In this document: piece after piece, positions 57,701 through 64,000 of the stretch
Layout of the letters: the number at the start of each line of letters is the position of its first letter
Numbering within the stretch: the stretch's first letter is position 1
From: Rhodococcus pseudokoreensis
GTDB taxonomy: Bacteria; Actinomycetota; Actinomycetes; Mycobacteriales; Mycobacteriaceae
Direction: 5' to 3'
DNA length: 64,000 nucleotides
NCBI RefSeq assembly: GCF_017068395.1
Contig: NZ_CP070619.1
Coordinates: 868,001 to 932,000, forward strand
Translations under genes and position numbers: made by a program
Notes under the pieces: model-generated
Databases searched by the model: none
Seen by the model: only the letters and a program-made list of their open reading frames with translations
What the model was told of the DNA's origin: nothing

Positions 57701-60700
57701 GTGACCGACGTCCTGGGCAGGTTCTCCGCTGCCACCCGCGAGTGGTTCGACGGTGCGTTCCCCGCCCCGACGGCCGCGCAGCTCGGTGCGTGGGAGTCGA
57801 TCGCCAGCCGAGCGCACACGCTGGTCGTCGCGCCGACCGGTTCGGGCAAGACGCTGTCGGCGTTTCTGTGGTCCCTCGACCAACTCGCCGCAACGGACGG
57901 GAAGGACCGCAAGACCAAGGTTCTCTACATCTCCCCGCTCAAGGCACTCGGGGTCGACGTCGAACGCAACCTGCGGGCCCCGCTCGTCGGGATCACGCAG
58001 ACGGCCAAGCGGCTCGGGCTCACGCCGCCGGAGATCTCGGTGGGTGTCCGCTCCGGCGACACACCGGCCGGCGACCGGCGCGCGCTGATCAAGAATCCGC
58101 CCGACATCCTCATCACCACCCCCGAGTCGCTGTTCCTCATGCTGACGTCCGCTGCGCGCGAGACGCTGACGCAGGTCGACACAATCATCGTCGACGAGGT
58201 CCACGCGGTGGCGGGCACGAAGCGCGGCGCGCACCTGGCGTTGTCGCTCGAACGCCTCGACCGGCTCCTCGACACCCCGGCTCAGCGCATCGGACTGTCG
58301 GCGACGGTGCGGCCACACGAGGAGGTGGGCCGGTTCCTGTCGGGTTCGGCGCCGATCCGGATCGTGGCACCGCCGTCGCCGAAGACGTTCGACCTCACCG
58401 TGCAGGTTCCGGTGGAGGACATGACCGAACTCGGCCTCGCCGAGCCCGCCGAGGGTTCGGCGTCGGCGACCCCGCAGGCGGGGTCGATCTGGCCGCACGT
58501 CGAGGAGCAGATCGTCGATCTCGTCCTGGCGCATCGGTCGTCCATCGTGTTCGCGAACTCGCGGCGGCTCGCCGAGCGCCTGACCGCGCGGCTCAACGAG
58601 ATCTACGCCGAACGCGCCGGGACCGCCGTCGACAAGAACCCGAAACCGGCCTCGCAGATCGGCACCCCGTCCGAGGTCAACTTCGGTGCGGACCCGCTGC
58701 TCGCCCGCGCCCACCACGGGTCGGTCAGCAAGGACCAGCGGGCCCTGATCGAGGACGACCTGAAGTCGGGGCGGCTGCGGTGTGTGGTCGCGACGAGCAG
58801 CCTCGAACTCGGAATCGACATGGGTGCCGTCGATCTGGTGATCCAGGTGGAGGCGCCCCCGTCCGTGGCGAACGGTCTGCAGCGCGTCGGCCGCGCCGGA
58901 CACCAGGTCGGGGAGATTTCCCGGGGTGTGGTGTTCCCGAAGCACCGCACCGATCTCGTGCACTGCGCCGTCACCGTCGAGCGGATGGTCACCGGCAAGA
59001 TCGAGGCACTCGCGGTTCCCGCCAACCCGCTCGACATCCTCGCCCAGCACACGGTGGCGGCCACCGCCCTCGAACCGCTCGACGTGGACGACTGGTTCGA
59101 GACGGTCCGGCGCAGTGGCTCCTTCGCGACGCTGCCGCGCTCGGCGTACGAGTCCACCCTCGACCTTCTCGCGGGCCTGTACCCGTCCGACGAGTTCGCC
59201 GAACTCCGGCCCCGCCTCGTCTGGGACCGCGAGGCCAACACGCTCACCGGACGTCCCGGCGCGCAGCGGCTGGCGGTCACGTCGGGCGGTGCCATCCCCG
59301 ACCGCGGTCTGTTCACGGTCTACATGGTCGGCGAGAAGGCGTCCCGCGTCGGCGAACTCGACGAGGAGATGGTGTACGAGTCGCGGGTCGGTGACGTCTT
59401 CGCGCTCGGGGCCACCAGCTGGCGGATCGAGGAGATCACCTTCGACCGGGTGCTGGTCAGCCCCGCCTACGGCCAGCCGGGGCGGCTGCCGTTCTGGCAC
59501 GGCGACGGTCTGGGCAGGCCTGCGGAACTGGGCGAGGCGCTGGGGCAGTTCCTGCGGGAGATCTCGCTCGGGCACGAGACCGAGGTGCAGGAGCGCTGCC
59601 GGACCGGTGGGCTCGACGAGAACGCCACGAACAATCTCGTGCAACTCGTCACCGAGCAGAAGACGGCGACCGGGCAGGTCCCCACCGACCGCACGCTGGT
59701 GGTCGAACGGTTCCGCGACGAACTCGGCGACTGGCGCCTCATCCTGCACTCGCCGTACGGCCAGCGTGTCCATGCGCCGTGGGCGCTGGCGGTCAGCGCC
59801 CGGCTGAGCGAGCGTTACGGCCTCGACTCGAACGCGACGGCGTCCGACGACGGCATCATCGTGCGCCTCCCCGACACCGAGGACACCCCGCCGGGAGCCG
59901 ATCTCTTCGTCTTCGACACCGACGAGATCGAGGACATCGTCACCGAACAGGTCGGCGGGTCGGCGCTGTTCGCGTCCCGGTTCCGTGAGTGTGCGGCCCG
60001 GGCGCTGCTGCTGCCCCGCCGAACCCCGGGGAAACGCGCGCCGCTGTGGCAGCAACGGCAGCGGTCCGCCCAGTTGCTCGACGTGGCCCGCCGGTATCCG
60101 ACGTTCCCGGTTCTGCTCGAGACCGTCCGCGAGTGCCTGCAGGACGTGTACGACCTGCCGGCGCTGAAGGATCTGCTGCGCAGGCTCGCACGACGGCAGA
60201 TCCGGATCGTCGAGGTGGAGACGCAGTCGCCGTCACCGTTCGCCGGGGCCCTCCTGTTCAACTACGTCGGCGAGTTCATGTACGAGGGCGACAGCCCGCT
60301 CGCCGAACGCCGGGCCGCGGCCCTGTCGCTGGACTCGACGCTGCTGGCGGAACTGCTCGGCCGGGTGGAACTGCGCGAACTGCTCGACGCCGACGTCATC
60401 GCCCGCGCCGAACTCGAACTCCAGCGACTGCTCCCCGACCGCAAGGCGAAGGACCTCGAGGGCGTCGCCGACCTCCTGCGCCTGCTGGGGCCGCTGACCT
60501 CCGAGGAGGTCGCCGCACGGTCGACCGCCGATCCCGCCCCCTGGCTCGACGAACTCGTGCGCGCGAAGCGGGCGCTCGGCGTGTCGTTCGCCGGTCACGA
60601 GTGGTGGACGGCCATCGAGGATGCGGCACGCTTGCGCGACGGGCTCGGCGTGCCGCTGCCGATCGGTGTTCCCGCCGCGTTCATCGAACCCGTCGACGAT

Positions 60701-62209
60701 CCGCTGGCCGATCTGATCAGCCGGTACGCCCGCACCCACGGCCCGTTCACGGTCACCGACGCCGCGGCCCGTTTCGGTCTCGGTTCGGCGGTGGCCCGCG
60801 ACGTGCTGCAGCGGCTCGCGCAGGGCAAGCGGGTGGTCGAGGGCGAGTTCCGCCCCGGCGCGACGGGCAGCGAATGGTGCGATGCCGAAGTCCTGCGTCG
60901 CCTGCGCAGGCGCTCTCTGGCCGCGGCGCGTCAGGAGGTCGAACCGGTCAGCACGGCGACGCTCGGCCGCTTCCTCCCGGCCTGGCAGCACGTCGGGGGC
61001 ACTTTGCGCGGTATCGACGGCGTCGCGACCGTCGTGGAACAGCTTGCCGGCGTACCCGTTCCCGCGTCGGCACTCGAGTCACTGATCCTGCCGTCCCGGG
61101 TGGCCGACTACTCCCCCGCCATGCTCGACGAACTCACGTCCACCGGTGAGGTGCTGTGGTCGGGGGCGGGCAGCATCTCCGGCAAGGACGGGTGGGTGTG
61201 CCTCCACCCCGCCGACGCCGCACCGCTCACGCTGACGACGCCGACGGAATCGGACCTGACCGACGTGCAGAGCCGGGTGCTCGACACGCTGTCCGGCGGC
61301 GGCGCGTACTTCTTCCGGCAACTCGCGGACACCCTCGAGATGTCCGACGACACCGCGCTGGCCACTGCGTTGTGGGATCTGGTGTGGCTGGGTCACATCG
61401 GCAACGACACCCTCGCCCCGGTGCGTGCCCTGCTGTCGGACACGTCCAGGACCACCACGAGCCACCGGTCGCCGCGGCGTCCCCCGCGCGCCCGCGCGTA
61501 TCGCAGTCTGACGGTGCCGGTGCGCACCGCGCCGCCCACGGTCGGGGGACGGTGGTCGATTCTGCCCGCCGCCGAATCCGATGCCACGCTGCGGGCCAGC
61601 GCCACGGCCGAACTGCTGCTGGAGCGGTATGGGGTGGTGACCCGCGGGTCCGTGATGACCGAGAACGTTCCCGGTGGCTTCGCGCTGATGTACAAGGTGC
61701 TGGGCACGTTCGAGGACAACGGCCGCTGCCGGCGGGGCCATTTCGTCGAGTCGCTCGGCGGAGCCCAGTTCTCCACTCCGCCCGTGGTGGACCGGCTCCG
61801 GAGCTACGGCGATTCGCTCGAGGGCAGGCACACCACGCTGCCCGCCGTGACGCTCGCCGCCAGCGATCCCGCCAACCCGTACGGTGCGGCGCTGCCGTGG
61901 CCGCGGCGCGGCGACGACGCGCCCGCGCACCGGCCGGGACGCAAGGCCGGCGGACTGGTGGTGCTGGTGGAGGGCGAACTGATCCTGTTCGTCGAACGCG
62001 GCGGCCGCACCGTCCTCACGTTCACCGACGACCCGGGTGTGCTCCGCACCGCGGCCGTCACGCTCGCCGGGGTCGTCAAGCGCGGTGGCATCGACAGGAT
62101 CGTGGTCGAGAAGGTGGACGGCGACACCATCCACGGCAGCGACTTCGCACCGATCCTGACCGAGGCCGGGTTCTCGCCCACTCCACGCGGATTCCGGTTG
62201 CGGGCCTGA
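57701..62209 (+). CDS. lhr: Large helicase-related protein Lhr (DNA repair helicase)
   Basis: This 1502-residue superfamily-2 helicase has the Walker A loop VAPTGSGKT (Lys50), the DEVH box at about residues 165-168, the LELGIDMGAVD motif and QRVGRAGH motif VI. After the helicase core come the Lhr-specific winged-helix and beta-barrel modules and a long C-terminal domain. Mycobacterial Lhr is DNA-damage-induced and unwinds 3'-tailed duplexes. I choose GTG 57701 because homologues begin near VLxRFSAATREWF; an ATG at 57659 is an alternative. The next gene starts one base after its stop. Confidence 0.95.
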   Translation: MTDVLGRFSAATREWFDGAFPAPTAAQLGAWESIASRAHTLVVAPTGSGKTLSAFLWSLDQLAATDGKDRKTKVLYISPLKALGVDVERNLRAPLVGITQTAKRLGLTPPEISVGVRSGDTPAGDRRALIKNPPDILITTPESLFLMLTSAARETLTQVDTIIVDEVHAVAGTKRGAHLALSLERLDRLLDTPAQRIGLSATVRPHEEVGRFLSGSAPIRIVAPPSPKTFDLTVQVPVEDMTELGLAEPAEGSASATPQAGSIWPHVEEQIVDLVLAHRSSIVFANSRRLAERLTARLNEIYAERAGTAVDKNPKPASQIGTPSEVNFGADPLLARAHHGSVSKDQRALIEDDLKSGRLRCVVATSSLELGIDMGAVDLVIQVEAPPSVANGLQRVGRAGHQVGEISRGVVFPKHRTDLVHCAVTVERMVTGKIEALAVPANPLDILAQHTVAATALEPLDVDDWFETVRRSGSFATLPRSAYESTLDLLAGLYPSDEFAELRPRLVWDREANTLTGRPGAQRLAVTSGGAIPDRGLFTVYMVGEKASRVGELDEEMVYESRVGDVFALGATSWRIEEITFDRVLVSPAYGQPGRLPFWHGDGLGRPAELGEALGQFLREISLGHETEVQERCRTGGLDENATNNLVQLVTEQKTATGQVPTDRTLVVERFRDELGDWRLILHSPYGQRVHAPWALAVSARLSERYGLDSNATASDDGIIVRLPDTEDTPPGADLFVFDTDEIEDIVTEQVGGSALFASRFRECAARALLLPRRTPGKRAPLWQQRQRSAQLLDVARRYPTFPVLLETVRECLQDVYDLPALKDLLRRLARRQIRIVEVETQSPSPFAGALLFNYVGEFMYEGDSPLAERRAAALSLDSTLLAELLGRVELRELLDADVIARAELELQRLLPDRKAKDLEGVADLLRLLGPLTSEEVAARSTADPAPWLDELVRAKRALGVSFAGHEWWTAIEDAARLRDGLGVPLPIGVPAAFIEPVDDPLADLISRYARTHGPFTVTDAAARFGLGSAVARDVLQRLAQGKRVVEGEFRPGATGSEWCDAEVLRRLRRRSLAAARQEVEPVSTATLGRFLPAWQHVGGTLRGIDGVATVVEQLAGVPVPASALESLILPSRVADYSPAMLDELTSTGEVLWSGAGSISGKDGWVCLHPADAAPLTLTTPTESDLTDVQSRVLDTLSGGGAYFFRQLADTLEMSDDTALATALWDLVWLGHIGNDTLAPVRALLSDTSRTTTSHRSPRRPPRARAYRSLTVPVRTAPPTVGGRWSILPAAESDATLRASATAELLLERYGVVTRGSVMTENVPGGFALMYKVLGTFEDNGRCRRGHFVESLGGAQFSTPPVVDRLRSYGDSLEGRHTTLPAVTLAASDPANPYGAALPWPRRGDDAPAHRPGRKAGGLVVLVEGELILFVERGGRTVLTFTDDPGVLRTAAVTLAGVVKRGGIDRIVVEKVDGDTIHGSDFAPILTEAGFSPTPRGFRLRA

Positions 62210-62210
62210 C

Positions 62211-62960
62211 ATGCCCGAAGGCGACACCGTCTGGCGCACCGCCAACTCGCTGCGCGACGCCCTCGAAGGCGAGGTCCTGACCCGGTGCGACGTGCGGGTG
62301 CCCCGGTACGCAACCGTCGACCTGTCCGGTGAGGTGGTCGACGAGGTGGTCAGCCGGGGAAAGCACCTCCTCATCCGGGTTGGCGACCACTCCATCCACA
62401 CGCACCTGAAGATGGAGGGCGCGTGGCACATCTACGCGCCGGACTCGAGGTGGCGGCGGCCGGCGCACCAGGCGCGCATCGTGCTGGCCACCGAAGACCG
62501 GGTGGCGGTCGGATTCTCGCTGGGCATCACCGAGATCCTCCGGCGTGACGACGAGGAGTCCGCGGTCGGCCACCTCGGACCCGATCTGCTGGGGCCGGAC
62601 TGGGATGCCGGCACGGCGATCGAAAATCTGCGGGCGGCCGGCGAGCAGCCCATCGGTCTCGCCCTCACCGATCAACGCAATCTGGCCGGTCTCGGCAACG
62701 TGTACCGCAACGAAGTCTGCTTCCTCCGCGGCGTCCACCCGTACACTCCGGCGGCCGAGGTGACCGACCTGCCCGCCATGGTCACGCTCGCACATCGCAT
62801 GATTCACGCCGACAAGAACAACTCGATCCGTCATCGGCCGTGGGTATACGGGCGCGCCGGACAACGGTGCCGCCGCTGCGGGACGGTGATCGAAGGCCAC
62901 GACCTCGGCCGCCAGGAGATCTTCTTCTGCACGTACTGCCAACCACCGAGGGTGGATTAG
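62211..62960 (+). CDS. nei: Fpg/Nei-family DNA glycosylase
   Basis: This 249-residue base-excision repair enzyme begins MPEGDTV, with catalytic Pro2 and Glu3, and has a conserved lysine in SRGKHLL. The H2TH region is at QRNLAGLGNVYRNEV and the C-terminal zinc finger is CRRCG...CTYC. It removes oxidised bases, mostly pyrimidines in the Nei type. It lies one base after lhr, as Rv3297 follows Rv3296, so the two repair genes are likely co-expressed. Confidence 0.93.
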   Translation: MPEGDTVWRTANSLRDALEGEVLTRCDVRVPRYATVDLSGEVVDEVVSRGKHLLIRVGDHSIHTHLKMEGAWHIYAPDSRWRRPAHQARIVLATEDRVAVGFSLGITEILRRDDEESAVGHLGPDLLGPDWDAGTAIENLRAAGEQPIGLALTDQRNLAGLGNVYRNEVCFLRGVHPYTPAAEVTDLPAMVTLAHRMIHADKNNSIRHRPWVYGRAGQRCRRCGTVIEGHDLGRQEIFFCTYCQPPRVD

Positions 62961-63688
62961 CGCAGGACCGTCGTCGGCGGCCCGAGCGGCGGAGGTCGGC
63001 GCGTGCGCCTGCGGCCGAGCAACCAGGCGGCACCGTCCGGAACCCACAGCACCGCGGCGGTGCCGATCGTCAGCAGATACGTGGGCGCGATCAGAGGCAA
63101 CAGGATGCACCCGAGCAGGGCGACGGGAAAATCTCTGCGCCACACAAGCGACAGCACTACCGGTAGCACGAGCAACAGGGCGGCCAGGCCGAAGTGCAAG
63201 GTCGCCACGGCCCACGGCACGCCCACCACCCAGCACAGCATCCCGAGCACCTGGTGCGTGATCAGCAGGAACCGGGCGACATCGGTGAACGTCCAGAACC
63301 GGCCGACCTCGACGCCGACCCAGAAGATGCGGCTGCGGAACGGTCCGACGCCCTCGTCGAGCAGGGCGAGCCGGAACAGTTCGTCTGCGTGGCGTCGCAG
63401 CGTGTTTCCCTCCGGCCCCAGCGCGCTCGCACGCTTGCAGAGGTCGTCGTGCATGATCGCGGGAAGCAGTTGCCGGCCGTACGGGGTGAGCAGACCCTGC
63501 AGCGGCGCGGGAATCGACGCGAGATCCGTGCGGAGCAGGCACGGCATCGGGGCGCAGCCGGGCACCGTCACCACCGTGTCGCCGTGGACGTAGACGAACT
63601 CGCCGACGAGTTGGAAGAACTTGCGGTCGAGTACCCGGAGTTCGGGTTGCGGGCGAGTCGGATCGTCCACGGACACCTGGAACGGCAT
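62957..63688 (-). CDS. DUF1353 protein with C-terminal membrane segments
   Basis: This 243-residue protein has a DUF1353 N-terminal part (about 1-130) with RTDLASIPAPLQGLLTPYGR and AIMHDDLCKRA, followed by three or so hydrophobic helices (about 150-225). DUF1353 is common in phage and bacterial proteins of unknown role; a fused membrane part is less usual. ATG 63688 is preceded by GAGGTG. It lies 7 bases downstream of a TetR gene on the same strand. Confidence 0.78.
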   Translation of the reverse strand: MPFQVSVDDPTRPQPELRVLDRKFFQLVGEFVYVHGDTVVTVPGCAPMPCLLRTDLASIPAPLQGLLTPYGRQLLPAIMHDDLCKRASALGPEGNTLRRHADELFRLALLDEGVGPFRSRIFWVGVEVGRFWTFTDVARFLLITHQVLGMLCWVVGVPWAVATLHFGLAALLLVLPVVLSLVWRRDFPVALLGCILLPLIAPTYLLTIGTAAVLWVPDGAAWLLGRRRTRRPPPLGPPTTVLR

Positions 63689-63695
63689 GCGCACC

Positions 63696-64000
63696 TCACT
63701 CGTGGCCGGCCTTGTTTGCCTCCACCACCAGAGTGACGCAATGCGCGACGAATTGCTCGCGCGACGCGGCAACAGTTCCGTCGAGATATCCGATGAACAG
63801 CGTCGTGAGGGCGCCGACCACCCCGACGGCGACGAGTTGTTTCTCCACCTCGTCGTCGACGGCGGAGAGCTGGTCGTGCACGAGTCCGACGAAGCCGGGC
63901 ATCAGGTCGATGCCCCGCCTGCTCAGCGCGGGCTCGGACAAGGGCGCGAGCAGCAGGACGCGGCCCATGGCGGGATCGTCGACCATCAGTTTCACGAACG
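63696..64000 (-). CDS. TetR-family regulator, C-terminal part, N-terminus beyond window
   Basis: The visible 100 residues contain PAMGRVLLLAPLSEPALSRRG and a helix-rich tail resembling TetR ligand domains. The helix-turn-helix lies outside the window. It is upstream of the DUF1353 gene and may regulate it. Confidence 0.65.
   Translation of the reverse strand, partial: FVKLMVDDPAMGRVLLLAPLSEPALSRRGIDLMPGFVGLVHDQLSAVDDEVEKQLVAVGVVGALTTLFIGYLDGTVAASREQFVAHCVTLVVEANKAGHE

Noticed and set aside
56147..60055. 1302-residue minus-strand open frame
   Set aside because: Only the part up to 57610 is the HNH gene; the rest runs antisense through lhr with no recognisable domain.

Overview
The window is high-GC actinobacterial chromosome, most likely Rhodococcus (a large-genome species such as the opacus/jostii group). 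This is inferred from the encoded proteins, the strong C/G bias at third codon positions, the frequent GTG and TTG starts, and gene order. The order follows, almost gene for gene, the Mycobacterium tuberculosis stretch I recall as secA1 (Rv3240c) to nei (Rv3297). No rRNA, tRNA, insertion sequence, prophage or CRISPR array was seen.

Left part (1-19.5 kb, mostly minus strand): secA (cut by the window edge), hpf, comF, the lpqB-mtrB-mtrA envelope-signalling operon, tmk, ahcY, a TetR regulator, an amino-acid permease, a cation efflux protein, the mannose genes manA / SIS protein / manB, a DUF3499 protein and whiB2. Between the TetR gene and the permease, where related genomes carry alkB-rubA-rubB, only a decayed rubredoxin fragment remains.

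Centre (19.5-35 kb): the coenzyme F420 genes fbiA-fbiB, a NUDIX hydrolase, cell-wall sugar genes (GDP-mannose pyrophosphorylase, rhamnosyltransferase wbbL, rmlD), an LCP-family cell-wall ligase, purE-purK, a GtrA protein, a two-component system, a PH-domain protein and birA.

Right-centre (35-48 kb): the acyl-CoA carboxylase region accD5-accE5-maf ... sseA-sufE-like ... accA3. BirA, just upstream, should biotinylate AccA3. This normally compact block is interrupted by three PapA/condensation-type acyltransferase genes, an EmrB-type exporter and a truncated haemoglobin. That set is the best candidate here for an uncharacterised lipid or glycolipid pathway.

Right part (48-64 kb): small membrane proteins, then a lysine-degradation module (Lrp regulator, lysine 6-aminotransferase, aldehyde dehydrogenase, DUF1338 2-oxoadipate enzyme), followed by DNA-repair genes (DUF222-HNH protein, Lhr helicase, Nei-type glycosylase). 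Two perfect matches to the actinobacterial LexA box TCGAAC-N4-GTTCGA were found by eye. One lies upstream of whiB2; the other lies between the HNH gene and lhr. They suggest DNA-damage control of a division regulator and of the repair genes.
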